Shown in pieces: positions 10,757 to 24,542 of a DNA stretch of 64,000 nt. The stretch's first letter is position 1. Each line of letters opens with the position of its first letter. The translations under genes and the position numbers were made by a program. The notes under the pieces were generated by a model. That model made no database searches, had not been told where the DNA came from, and saw only the letters and a program-made list of their open reading frames with translations. Source of the DNA: Tetrahymena elliotti 4EA (Eukaryota; Ciliophora; Oligohymenophorea; Hymenostomatida; Tetrahymenidae); the NCBI GenBank assembly GCA_000231825.2, contig JH720329.1:190913-254912 (forward strand). The letters run 5' to 3'.

Positions 10757-12516
10757 TGACCCAAAAAGACAAAAATTATATATAAATATGTATTCATTCA
10801 TTCAAAAAACTTCAAATGGCTGAATGAAGTTCTATAAAAATAAATAAATTTATATAAAATCTATTCCTAAATAATGCAAATAGATTTGTTTGATTGATTA
10901 TTCATTTTAATATATAAATCAATATGCTCAACTCTATCAAATTTTTATTTCTTTCAAATAATCATTTTTTTATAAATTTACAATAGCTCATTTTGAAATA
11001 TTTCAAAACAATTTTAAATTTTTAAAAAAAGAAGAGACAGTTAAACATTTTTTGTTACTCACTCATATTTATTTATTGTAAAATTTTTTTGAAAATTTGG
11101 AATCATTTTTTGAATTAAAGATCATTTTTTTACATATAAAATAATTCAAAAATTTGAATGATAAAAATCTAAATTTACCATAAAATAATATTTTTTTCAA
11201 TGAAATATTTATAAAACTATTTTTTTCATAGATTAATTAATTATTTATTTATTGTATTTTCAATATCTTAGTGTAAACTGCAAACGTCTTTCTACCTAAA
11301 TTACTTCTGTAAATTAATTTTGATTTTTGGATCATTACCAAGTTTGAAAATCCATCTAAAATTCTGATTTTTTCTTTTATTATTATAAATTATCTTTTCT
11401 GATAAAATACTCTAGTCAAAATTAACACTTTTTTCCCTATTTTTTTGCTTTTTAAATTTAATTTGTCAAAAATTTAAAATTATCAATTTTAAAATCTATT
11501 TATTGAAAATAAAAAGATATTTCTGAAATAATTAATATTAAAACTGTTCCGAATCCTTTTTAAATATTAGATAAAAGTCAAAAGAAAATTTGATCATGCT
11601 TTATTAGTTATTATTATCTTTTTCAAAAACTATTTACTGTCTTTCACACAAAAGAAAAATAGAATGTAAAGTAAATTAATCAATTTATCAAATGATTTGC
11701 AAATTTCATAACTTTTATATTTGTTGATTGAAAGCGCATTTTAGTGTTAAAGAAAATTCGTTCTATTAAGTGATTATGTAACTTCTTTTAAATTAATTTA
11801 TCAAAATTATTTTTAGGGTAAGTAAAAGCATTACAAATCTATCTGTCTTTAGGTTTTTCATGAAAAATGTTAATATTTATTCACCTTTTTTTCTCTCCGC
11901 TTATATCTTAAAGTAAGATTAGAATTAATTAAATTAATTTAGAGCTAACAAATAAAAATCAATCTGTAACAAAAAAATTAAAAAAATTTTACTTCAAAAT
12001 TACTTTATTTAATTTATTTGTCAAGATATAATTTGACAAAATTTTTTATTTAAAAAGTATTTTATAATTATTTATATAGATACTTTGGTAAAAAATATTT
12101 ATAGAAGATATTCAAAATTTTTAAGATAAAATCTGTAATCTTATTCTTAAATTTTTAAAAACTGTTATAGATTCAAAAATAATAAATAGTGCATCTTTGT
12201 TGTATATATTTAAATAGTGAATATTAAAATATGATGATTTAGATCTTTTACCTTTTTAAAATAAAGTTTATATTTGAAATTTTATTAACATTTCTGAAAA
12301 AAAGAATAAGTTTTATTAAAGTTTTGAAAAATAAAAGAAAAATTAATTGAGTTTTACCATCCTAATTTATGCTTTTGTATTAAGTAAACATATTGGTTTT
12401 TAGTGATAATTATCTTCATTTTTGCAACCAGTATTTGATTTATTTTATCTATTAAATTTTGTGATCATTTTCATAAATAGTTAATAAATAGCGAAAAAAT
12501 TAATCTGAAATAAAAT
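10757..12516 (+). other. spacer between two plus-strand genes
   Basis: The 1.76-kb AT-rich spacer contains long A and T runs. No conserved frame, RNA gene or repeat was recognised on either strand. The part next to 12517 presumably includes the promoter of the downstream membrane-protein gene. Confidence 0.45.
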
Positions 12517-14073
12517 ATGTGCTTTGAGTGTTGCTTATAAAAAAATACTAAATTTATTAGTGGGGTTTTAGCTAGTGTTTCTTTATCTTTGCTTAATTTT
12601 TATGAATTTATGTAGCTAAGATAGGATGGATACTCACAAGCAGCGTTTGGGATTATAATTGTATGGATGGCTTCTAAATTTATAGCATTTTTATTTAATT
12701 TTAGATCATTCGAAAGATAAAAAATATTTTTTTATTTTCTTTGCTTTCTTTTACAATCCGAATGGTACTGCATCTGCAAATCACAAAAAAATCAAGCAAT
12801 CAGAATGCTTACTTAATTAATAGTTATAGCTCTGCCTTCAGCTTGCATAAATATCTATTTACTTTCTTTGAAAGATTAAAGTTTGCATGATCCATTTTAT
12901 ACTGCGATGATATTCACTAGTTTCTCAATTTTATGGATTAACACTTTTTTATATGTTATGAAATATTAAAAGGTTTTTCAAGGAAAGATGAGAGTTTATT
13001 CTGCATGCTAGAATTTCTGTACTCTTTACATTTTAGCTCAATGCTTTATCAAAAGTAAGATTATATGTATTTTTCTACTTATCTTTAATCTCTCATTAGC
13101 AACTATAGACTTTGGATTAAGTTCTACTAGGAGAAAAAAAGAAGAATTTTTTGAGGATCTTGCAATTAATTTCTTTAGCTACATCACTTAGATTAATGTA
13201 TATCCATTTTAGACGTTTTAAAATTTTTGTTTTGACACCTAATTACCTAAATGGGAGAATGTTTTGAAGCTTTGTGCTTAATCTATTAGTCTAATTATTC
13301 TTGTATTAGTCAAGACTTAATCTTTTGCTTTAGTAATCTAATTAGATTTTTCAATTTATGTCTGTCTTTTCTTTTGTTTACCTTAATATTATTTACTTGC
13401 AGTCAATATATACTATAAAGTAACAAAGCAAAACACCTTTCAGTCATAATTAATAATAAATGAGAATGAATTGGTTTTTAACAAAAAACTTTACAGTTTA
13501 TTAAAAGATAGGTTTGTTGGTGATTATAAATTGCAAGTAATAATAAACTTAAGCTAATTAAATGATAAAAGTAAAGAGAGATTTTCTTAAAATTTGAGTT
13601 AGCTCTAAAGTTTCATAAAATTCGCAAGTTAATCTAAGTTAAGTTCAGTAATAATTAATGTTAAAGATCAATAAAATTCCTTCAGTTTCTTTTGGAGATT
13701 TTAAAAAGCTAACTTTAAAAAAGACCTTTAAATATAATTATCAAATAATGTCATGTAAGATAAATTGAGCTATCAATTATTTTAAAATTTGAAAATGATT
13801 TTGATAGAAAATATTTAACAACAGATTTAACTATCTTTAATTCAAATTGAATTAAAATAATTAAAATTATTGTTATTATCTGGACAGTTTTTCAGCTTTA
13901 ACACTTATAAAATACCTGAAATAAGTGATTTTGAAAATTCTAAGTTTAATGAAACAATTATACATCTGGCATCAAATAACTTTCAAGTATTAGCATACTA
14001 TAAATCTATTTCATATTTTTCACCTATTAATCCTGCATTTTTATTGTATGATTTATATTGCTAAAATGTTTGA
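12517..14073 (+). CDS. multi-pass membrane protein, unassigned
   Basis: This is one uninterrupted 519-codon frame (518 aa) under the ciliate code, ATG 12517 to TGA 14071-14073, with dozens of in-frame Gln TAA/TAG. Roughly the first 310 residues contain about eight hydrophobic segments, for example FISGVLASVSLSLLNF, AAFGIIIVWMASKFIAFLF, QLIVIALPSACINIYLL, FTSFSILWINTFLYVM and ISLIILVLVKTQSFALVI. Short basic loops separate the segments. The last 200 residues are soluble and Leu/Ile/Gln-rich, without Cys clusters or a recognised domain. The region IRMLTQLIVIALPSACINIY loosely recalls the helix of XK-related scramblases where a Pro-Gln-Leu motif normally sits, but the Gln is absent and I do not assign the family. 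There are no clear operonic links; its neighbours are surface-protein genes, so a membrane role in the same physiology is possible but unproven. Confidence 0.75.
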
Positions 14074-14871
14074 ATAAATCATTAAAGTATTGACTAAAAT
14101 TCGATTTTCTAATCTTTTTAAGTATAATATTTTATTAAATATGTTTCTATTATTTTAATATATTTAAATTATTGATGCAATTTTTTTCAATAATCAAATG
14201 ATTCTTCTCGCTTTTCTTTAACATATGAAAGTCTTATAAAATTTATAATTATTTAGTAAAGGAAGAATATCAATTATTTAATTAATTCCTTTAAAAAAAT
14301 TAAAAAATTATCTTTTTTAAATTCTTAAATATTTTTGAATGTAAAAATATCAAAAATAAACAAATGATAGCAATTAATTTTTCAATTTATTATTAATAAA
14401 TTATCTAAAAGTGTGTGATCAAATATGCTAATATTTTTGTAAAAAATAAAAAATATTTTGCTTTCAAAAATAAATAAATGAAAGTAAAATATTAATTGAG
14501 GGAATAAAAATAGGTGTAATTAATTTAAAGATGTCAAATATCAGAAATTAAATTTGATATATTTGTGGAAAGATTAAGGAATTCATAAGATTACGAAGAA
14601 TTAAATTAAGTTTATATTGTAGAAAAAATAAAATAAATATACAGTAATCGTATACCAAATTACAATATTTCTGTAAAAGAGTTTGGTAGTGATTTTATTA
14701 AAAGATATGGAATTTTAATAATCAGTGAATTATTATTAAAATTCTTACTAAATTAACTTCAATGGCTTAAATTATTATTAATTGAAAGTTAATAAATATC
14801 AAAAATGAAGATAAAAAATTTAATTATTAATTAATTCGACAATTAAGAAGTAAGTAAAGTAGGCAATCTAA
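14074..14871 (+). other. spacer upstream of giant gene A
   Basis: About 800 bp of AT-rich sequence with no recognised gene. It should contain the 3' end of the membrane-protein transcript and the promoter of gene A. Confidence 0.45.
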
Positions 14872-17800
14872 ATGAATTATAATTAATTAAAAATATATAC
14901 TAGTTTCCTCTTTGTAGCATTTGTAAACATCTGCTTAGGCGATTAGCTTTAAACATGCCCCTAACTATAAACATTTTAAAGTATACTTGTTTATGTATCA
15001 TACAAAATAATCGAGATCATATTATCAATAGATGTTAGAATTGAAGAGGGATACAAGATCTAAAGTTTTTTAAAAATAGCAAAAACTAATATTTTAATAA
15101 TCAACACTATCTAGCAGATAAAACAAGATTCAAGCATTCTTTATTATAATGATATATCATAAAATGGTGGAGAAACAATTAATACAATCAAGCGTAAATT
15201 TCATTTTTGTTATTTTTTATTTTTAATAATATTATCATTTCGATAGCTGATTTTTTGATTATGAAAATGATTTACTTGGAACAGTATAATAAAATTCTTG
15301 CTTCTAACCCTGAAAGGCTGCTATTAATGGACATATACAATCTAAAACAAGAAAAATCTCTACTATTACGTGACATTTAATCAATAGATTTAATTGAAAA
15401 CACTAATTTAGTGATCGTAACTAAAAAATTTAATATACTTTTGATAGTTGAACTTGAGAGTTTTGAAATTGTAGCAACTCTTGATAATTCAAAAAGCCTC
15501 TTAACCCAAAATGAAATACAGTTTGAGTCACAATTTTATTAATTAGTAAATGATTCAAAATAAAAATTCATTATGACAGCATGGAAATAATCATTTATCA
15601 CTTGGAAATTTGATCCAGAAACCCGTCAGTGGTAGTATTTACAAGAATTAAGCTATTGTAAAAAAGAATTGTTAAAAAATATAAAATTAACTATTTTTAA
15701 ATAACATATTTAAACAGCAAATGGTGATGTTTATAGTGGTAACAAATGTTTGTCAAGACTACCTAATACAGATTTTTTCTTTTTGAGTAGTATAGGATAT
15801 TATATTTCAATTCTGGAAATAGTTGATTTAGAAAATGATTTAGTTAATTCTCTATAAAGTTTAAGTAAAATATTAATTCAATTATTAGTAGTAATCGTGT
15901 AAACAAAAATATTTTAAATAACTTTAAAACAGGACTAAATGGATCTTCTAGCTCTCTCACAGCATAAATTATAAATATAGAGTTAAAATATATTGAAGTT
16001 AATGGAAAATAAGATCTTTTCTTGATTACAGGTGATGCTGAATACATTTATACTGCATTATTAGAAGTTGACTTAGTTCAAAAAACATTCGAAATAGCTG
16101 AAAAGGACTCTTAATAATAAATAGAATCTGTAAAAGAAGAATAAGTTCTTAGATGGTATGATCTAAAAGACGATAAAACTTTTATAATTGGAAATCAAAA
16201 TTAGGTAATAATCTATGACTACAAATAAAAGCAGTCAAAATACAATTTATGTAAATTATTTGATGACATACAATTTATTTATGATAATAATAACTTATTT
16301 AGGGTATTTATCTGATTACAAAAACAGAGCCTTTTTATACTAAAAGACTTTAAATGAAGAGTAGTTTATTTTCTTTAAAGAAAAATAGTTGGTCTTTACA
16401 GAAAAATACAATTTTTCAAAAGCAAAAAATGCTTTTACATTAACAAACAAGCTTTACTAGAATTTTAATAGTGTGGTTTAAATTAAATATTGTGTTCACT
16501 GTGTAGCTCTAAAAACGATTTAAACAATAGATGATCAGGAAAAAACGGTATTAACTATTCTAGATTTGAATGATGGTAATCCTACTGAAACTGTAATTAT
16601 TTTTCTATTTTGAAATAAATCAATTAAGTTATGATATTTTTAATGATTTAGTTTATGAGTTTTGAATTTCCTTGGACAGAAATCACTAGCATAGAATTAT
16701 TTTTGCATGAAGATTCTATTTATCTAATAGGTACCCAAAAATAAGCTGATTTTTTATTAGCATTAATAAATATATCGAATGGTGAATCAGATATTCTCAG
16801 TTCAAATAATGATGATAATGATAAAAACTATGGAGTTTATGCTTTGGTTTTAAAAAATAAATAAGATTAAAATTTAGAAATTATTGGATTAGATTAGTTA
16901 GGATATGTGTACACTTGGAGCTTTCCTGACAAAATTATAAAATACTTCTTTTAAATAAGTAATTCTTTTAAATTAAATTATTTGCTCATAAAACCATTAT
17001 ATAAATTTTAAAAAATAGGTGATTGTGAAAATCCTTCAATTGCAGAAGTTATGTATCTGTCAAAATCAAGAAGAATTATTGTCTTTTGCCAAAATGGTAA
17101 GATAGTGAGCTTCAATTTTGATGAAGGGAAAGACAGATAGGAAGTTTTTTAACTAGCATCCATGCCATTGACAATGAAAGTTTATGAAAATCTTTTTATG
17201 GTAGGAGAAAAAAATGTAGGAGATCTCTTTATCTTTAAATATGATGAGGTTTCAAAAGATTTTTAACTTTATCTTAAATTTTAATAAGGTGTAATTAAAA
17301 ACACAATAATTTGGATTGATATTCTAAATAATAGCTAACTATGGATTTAATATTAATACATGAACATATTTTATGATTTAAGTAATTGTATTACTGACAG
17401 ATCAAAATGTTTATAGTGTCAAAATTAGTTTTACTTTCAAACAACAGAAAAACCTAATTAAGAAGGGCTTTATGGCAGAGGCTTGATTGATGATCCTTTC
17501 TCTTCTTCTGCTATGTTTATTCAAAAAATAATTGAAGTACTCATTAATTTTATTTTTCTCTTTAACGCTTTATTTTACTTCAGTACAAACTAACTTTTTT
17601 TTAATTAACTTAAACTTAGATTTAATATTACTAAGGATTAATTTATGATGTTTCTTTAATTTTGTTGGATAATATTTTGGACATTAATGAATAGTTGCAA
17701 ATCAAAAAAGAATTTTTCAAATTTGATTTTACTTCTGTAGTATCTCTAAACTTTAGAAGTAAATAATTAAACAAAAATGCTGTGATTTTATACAATGATT

Positions 17801-20800
17801 AATTATTTCTTTCAAACTTCTAAGAGATCAACCTTGAAAATATAAGCTTTAAATTTAACATTTATGAAGGAAAACAGTGTGGAATAAAGTTTTAAAATAT
17901 AACCAATTAAGCTTATTTAAAAAATATTTTCATTTCTTCTAACTATTCAAATTGCTACAATCTTATTGTTGATTCTTCTTATTTAAATATAACTGATTTT
18001 TATTTAGACAATATTGACTTTTCAAATCATAAATCAATTATTCAAGTTTCAAACTATGACAAGGTAAATTAAATTAAAATAATTGTTTTCTTTTTATTTT
18101 TTAGGGGAAGGGGATTGCAGTAGAAACCAAATAATTTCTGAATAAAAACAACATAAATTTCTCCATTCATCTCTCCTCTCTTTCTTCTATTTTTTGTTTT
18201 AAAACATTTTAATTTTTATTTATATAAAATTGAAAATAAAATAAGATAAAGATAAATAATTTGGTGATTAAAAACTGTGTTCTTGGCTCTGATTTCAGTA
18301 TCTTATAGTAATTAACTGATCTTAGTGTTAATTTGACAAAAATTAAAATATCATACAATAAAATTAAATAATCATAATAAAATATCACTACTCTATCCTC
18401 TTTATTTTCTGGTGCTCAAATTTATGTGGATAAATTGGATATATATGAGAATATCTTTAAAAATAAAATTATGTTCACTATAATCTCATCAATTAAGCAA
18501 TAAAACAATAACTTTACTTTTAAAAATGTAAATCTAACTGGGAATTCATTTTATACAAGAATGCCTTACATCTTCTTTAATTCTCTTTACTCTATGCTAT
18601 ACAGTCCAGATCATAATTTACACCTTGAAGATATTATATTGGAAGAGAATAAAATGCTTATCTATGATAGTAAGGATATTTAAATATCCTCTTTTATTGA
18701 GACAGATAAGATATCCATGATAAAAATGAAAAATATCTTATTTAAAAATCATTATAATATCAAACTAATGTTATTTTAAAATACTTAATATATTGAAATG
18801 GAAAAAATTGACTGTATAAATTCAATTGAATTTAAAGAAAGAATTCCTTCTAAAGATTTTCTCGCAGGATGCTTTTAAATCAATGAGGCCAGCTACATCT
18901 AAATAAATGAAATTAACATTGATAATTTGCTTGTGAAAAACTAACCTGTTATAAATTTTTAAAATTACAAGTAGTAATATTTATATGTTTCAATAACGAA
19001 GGGAAACTTTAATAAGACTTCTCTAGTATAGACATAGGCTAATTAATAAGTAAGCATGATTTAGATCAACAGCTTTAATAGTGTAGATTTGTAGTTAAAT
19101 AATTGTAATTTCACTCTGAATAGTTTAAATTCAACTAAATTTACTCTTGCTTATTCTGCTACAGCTGTTTATTTACAAAGCTATGAAGGAAATATTTATT
19201 TGACTGATTGTTACTTTTCAGATTCCTATAGCAACTCGAAATATAATTTTATCTTCCTTCAAAGTAGAGAGGTTTTTTTATAAAATGTTCATTTCAAGAA
19301 ATCTTCATTCTTTTTGGAGAGTGATACATTGCCTGAAGATTTTGAAGAATATTAATAAAAAGGTGGAATGCTAAATTTAAATGTTTATTAGCTATAAGTA
19401 TAATAATCCTCTTTTTCATAGTCAACTTCATAAAAGGGATCATTTATCTATATTAATCCTTTTTCAAACACTCTGAAGATAAACTTTGAAGACACTAAAT
19501 TTACTGAAGGTTTCAGTCTTTAAGATGGAGGAGCTATTTTTATAGATACAAGTGGAGCTTAACTTGAATTAAATTTTAAAAATTGTAATTTTTCTAATAT
19601 TTATACTCTTTAAGAAAGTGGAAATTCAATCAGTTTTGAGTAACTTTTATTTTATTAAACAAATTTAACATTTATTGCATAAATTATTAGGAAATTTACA
19701 GAAGTTACTTTTCATCAATAAGACATAATAAAATTTGAAGATGGATAAATTTAAAATATTTATGGACTAAACGATAGCTATTTCACAAAGGCAAAATTAT
19801 CAGAAATAACACTTGAAAATATAGCTTATGAATAAACAGAAAATTCTATATCTAACTCAAAAGCCTTAAATAATTTCAAATAGAATTAAAAGAATTAACC
19901 ATCAGGGCTATTTAGTATTGAATACTGCAAATTAGATATATTAAAAAGCAATTTTACTAATTTAAAAATGATTAACACCTAAACTCCTATGTTGATTTAA
20001 TCTGTAAAATCTTAAATAATAATTCAAACTGCTAATGTAAAGAATTGCTTATTTAGCAGCAATTTAATATACGCAACAGAGACATCTGATTTAGTGTTAT
20101 AAAGTACTTAATTTGAGTCAATATTTTAAAGCAAAGTTCCCTCTAGATTACTTAAAGATCTTATTGTGGATTAAAAACCTTCTAGCAAATCTAATTCATT
20201 GATCTATCTAAATAACGGATCTCTCAAAGTAGAATAAAAAAGCTTATTTAAAGATATAAAATGCATATATAACTGTAATGGAGGTGCTTTTTAATTAATT
20301 AAATCCTAAATTGATATCTAAGACTCAGATTTTGACTCTGTTTAGGTATTTAATGCTGATTACATTTAAATATTTACAATAATTTTAATTAATTTAGGCA
20401 AATTTTGGTGGTAGTATATTTATTTAAGGAATTACAATGAATTCAAACATTATTAAAAATGTAATATTTTCAAATTGTAAAGCATAGTATAATGGTGGTT
20501 CATTATATTTACTGTTTTAATAAGACGATGTAAACATTTTTTGAAAAATGAAAAAATTTTGTTTTCAATTAAATTTATTTTTAATGAAATTAAGATTTTT
20601 AATCTTGATATTGAGTTGGTGGAATTCATATCAAACTAATCGTTAGAAGGCAAAGGAGGAGCTATATATGTCTAATCATTAAAATAAAATCCATATGATT
20701 AAACTTTATAAATTAAAGATTCTTAATTTGTTGAAAATTAAGCTCTAGTAGGAGGAGCTATCTTTTAGGTTAACATTAATCCAAAACTGCTTGGAAAAAA

Positions 20801-23523
20801 TAAATTCAAAGACAACAAATACACTTATTATGGAAAGGATGTAATCTCATATCCATCATAGTTAAAATTAATGGATTAAGAGCAATTTGTGTAAAAAATC
20901 CCTTCTACTAAAGTAGAAAATGGGAATATTATTATTGAAAATTTTAGAAGTGGAGCTTCAATATCTGATTTTATTTTGGAATTTTATAATGAGAAATTTG
21001 AAAAAATAATGCCTATCACTCAGGAGGAAATAGATAATTGGTACATAGAAGTAAAAATGAAAGCTCTTAATTATAATGATAATACTCTAAATATACAAGG
21101 AGATTAGTAAGTGTACTGTGATGAAAATAGTAGAATGTTTAAATTCAAAGAGCTAAAACTTTTTGGAAAACCAGGGCAGAGTGCTAAAATAAGCTTTAAA
21201 TCTAACTCTATCTATACTTTGAATCCAATAACCAACACTTACGTCCAAGACTATTCTTACAATTTTCAAATTAGTTTTAGAGAATGTTTAGCTGGAGAAG
21301 AAAAAAATACATTTAACAATATTATTTAGTGCAACGTTTGTGAACCTGGAACCTATTCATTAAGTGTAGCTAAAGGATGCTAAGAATGTCTTGAAGGAGC
21401 TATTTGCTAAGGAGGAAGTAATATCATCACAAAGGAAGGATATTGGAGAAAATCTATTGATAGCGAAATAGTTTTGAAATGTTATAATCTTCTAGCAAAT
21501 TGCAAGGGTGGATCATTTGGTAACTTATCCTGCTATGATGGGCATATTGGAGCTCTGTGTGAAGAATGTGATGTAAATATTTTATATATTATTTAAAATT
21601 ATATGATTAAGAATAATTTTTGAATTATTCAAATTAAATATTTAATATTTTTACATGAAAAGTTACAAGGAGAAGTGTGGGGAGACAATTATGCAAAATC
21701 AGGGAAATATCAATGTATAAAATGTAGTGAAGTAAAGTATAATGTTTGGCTCTCTTTAATTTCTATCATATGGACTTTAATATCGATGTCCTTAGCAATT
21801 AAAGGGAATGTAGATTAACTCAAAGATAAAATAGCTGTTTACACTCTTTAAAGACATTTAAAATCAAAATCTTATATTAGAAACTAATCATCAGGAAATT
21901 TATAAATAAGTACAAAAAAAAGTAATTTCAGTAGCGATAATGATAATGATAGCGATAAATGTGGTATTTACATAAAGCTTTTTACCAATTACATACAAAT
22001 TGTGAGTTCTATTGCAACTTTTAATTTATCAATCCCTCAAGGTAAAAATTTTTTTTTGAAGAAAACATAAAATTAAATTAAATAATTATTAATAGGAATA
22101 TTCGAATTCCCTTAGACAGTGGCATCTCCAACAAAATAAATTTCAATGCAATTTGATTGTATACTTCGTCAAGCAGATCAAGACATTCCTTTTATTTATT
22201 TAAAACTTATTTTTGCTATGATCTTTCCAATATTTTACATGCTTATTTTCTTTTTTGGAATAACTCTTTGGCATTTAATAAAGCGTGAGAAAAAATTTGG
22301 ATGGTATTTAGTATCTACTTCTGCTATATTTTTAGTAATTTATATGTAACCTGATCTAGTAGCACAAATAATAGCTTTGATGTCTTGCAGAACTATAGGT
22401 GATACTAATTATATTTTGTAAAATGTTTCTTTTCAATGCTACACAGAATAACATAAATATTATACCTTGGTTTTAATGCTCCCTCTTCTGTTACTATGGG
22501 TAATACTATTGCCTGTATTACTTTTTTCTTTTTTAGCTAAAAACAGACATAAATTGGATTCAAAAGATACCCAATTTAAGCTAGGCTTTTTGTATAAAGA
22601 GTATAAAAATCAAATTTTTTATTGGGAGTTTGTTAAAATGTTCTAAAAAATAGCTATTATACTTGTCCTTAACTTTTATTCCTAATAGATTATAGTTAAA
22701 GGAGTACTAGTTTATGTTATAATTGTTGTTTATGGAATTATTTCTATGAGAAAATAACCTTACAAAGAGAGCTAAATTAATTAGATAGATGTTTATTCTA
22801 CAAACGTGTGTGCAATAACAGTATTATTAGGTATATTTCTATATCAAAATCCTTTTGAATACTTAGAATATTTGTCATTTACTCTTATAATATTAATAAA
22901 TTTATGGCTTATTTGTAAGATTTTGAACAAAATAATCAAGATTTACTTTAGAAAGATAAGAATAAATTTAAAGGATTACACCTTAACGTTATCTAAAAAG
23001 TATCCAATCTTCAAAAAATGCTTGATTAAAAGTAAAGAAAAAAGAAAAGTCAATGATTAAATTAAATAAAAAATATAAAAATGTTTTCAAAAATATTTAG
23101 ACATGAATGCCTAATAGAAAAAGTAATTTTTCTTAAAGATTATGGAATAGGAATTAAGTAATTTTTTTCTAAATTAAAAAATAAATTTATTCATTTAATA
23201 ATTAATTATTAGTATAAAATCATGTTCATATTTTCAAATGTGATTCCCATATTATTAGTTAGGAAATCTATTAAAATCAAAACAATGAAAATGCCTTACC
23301 AAATACAACTACAAGAATAAAATTGATAACAAGTTAAAAATTAGATTTAAATTGCTCAAATAAAACCTAGAGTCAGAAGCAAAAATAACAAAAATATGGT
23401 AATTTACATGTTTATTTCTTAAATAATCTGAATTTTTCAATAAATAATTAGAATAAAAAACACTAAATGATGTAGATCTAAAATCTAGAACTTCAGAGGA
23501 GTCAAGTGGGTTTTTTTCTGTGA
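14872..23523 (+). CDS. giant propeller / beta-helix / polytopic membrane protein, paralogue A
   Basis: This is a multi-exon gene. Exon 1 is 14872-14980 (signal peptide, then TCPQLQTF), exon 2 is 15032-15193 (162 nt) and exon 3 starts at 15247; a further clear intron is 17537-17583. WD-like propeller strands (for example IIGLDQLGYVYTW) lead into a Cys-x-x-Cys hinge near 17400. Next comes a beta-helix region rich in GGAI-type turns up to about 20900. The Cys-rich module near 21320-21570 contains GYWRK and GHIGALCEECD. About seven membrane helices at 21745-22960 include the block GFLYKEYKNQIFYWEFVKM. A last intron precedes a Gln/Asn-rich tail that ends at TGA 23521-23523. The tail frame is supported by the same intron position and phase in paralogue B. 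A is the most divergent of A-D in the array. Surface location is inferred from the signal peptide and helices; ligand and function are unknown. Exact exon borders in the beta-helix part are not all fixed. Confidence 0.8.
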
Positions 23524-24542
23524 ACACTCTAAATGCAATAAAACACTTCTACTATTAAAAATAAAAAAGCATTTAAAACTAAAATTTAGCATCAACAAAC
23601 ACAGATTAATGATTACAACATATTTAAATCCAATTGAAATATTAATATCTTCATTTTAATTTAAATTAAGAATTAGATATTACACCAAAGTATATTATTT
23701 TATTTAAAAAAAATAAAACAAATTAATTTAAAATTGGATGAATTTTTATAAAAAAATATTAAAATAAATAAAAAATTACTCAAAGAAATTAAATGATTTT
23801 TTAAATAAAATTAAAATAATAATTTAATAATATCTAAAACTTCAGTGTATAGCCTTGAAAAAGGCAGTACCCTAGGGTACTATACATATATATATATATA
23901 AATTAAAATAATTTGGGGTTTTTGTAACATAAATATTTTGATTGCAAACTAAAATATTTTTTCAATTTAATTTACTGCTTAGAAGTTAATAAAAAAGAAA
24001 TTTAACTAATCCTAAAGAATTAAATAAAATAAAATACATTTATTTTTGGAAAATGGCTATTTTTAAAAATCTTTTTAAATAATAATTCTTTAGAAAAAGT
24101 AAAGATCATCGAAAAATATTTTATTCTCACTTATTATTGAGGATATAATAAAACTAAAATATAGGTTTACTTTGCATATATTTTATTGTTTCTCAATTTT
24201 TTTATTATGAGATGCTTATATTTTTGATAGTAATATTTTGATTGATTCACAAAAAAATTAGCGATTTATAAGCATAGACATAAAACTTCTGCATTTTTAT
24301 AAAAGAAATATTTGGTTAAACAATATGTGAATTTTGAAGATTGTTTTCATCATCCTTTCTAAATACTTACAGAAGCATCAATTATTTATTAAGACATCTA
24401 TTTAATTATTTTTCTGTAAATATTCTTTTTGTTTTCTGATTTGATTTCAAAGAATAATTAAGTGTTAAGCTATAATCAAACAATTAAAAAAAGAAGATAT
24501 CTTATTTTGTAAAAAACAAAGAGAAGTAACTTTGAAATTAAA
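23524..24542. other. spacer between gene A and the M28 peptidase
   Basis: One kilobase of very AT-rich sequence holds no gene. It carries the compact folded element at 23845-23887, followed at 23886-23901 by a short AT dinucleotide run. Confidence 0.5.
23845..23887. other. perfect three-way-junction fold
   Basis: The outer arms GTGTAT (23845-23850) and ATACAT (23882-23887) pair with one G-T. Inside lie two hairpins with almost no unpaired bases between them. The first is GCCTT-GAAA-AAGGC (23852-23865) with a GNRA-type tetraloop; the second is the 16-base perfect palindrome AGTACCCTAGGGTACT (23866-23881). This is 320 nt downstream of the gene A stop. It could be a structured RNA, a processing signal or a mobile-element remnant; nothing identifies it further. 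Confidence 0.45.

Noticed and set aside
23309..23527. 72-codon minus-strand ORF
   Set aside because: It is antisense to the tail exon of gene A, whose frame follows from the intron phase shared with gene B.
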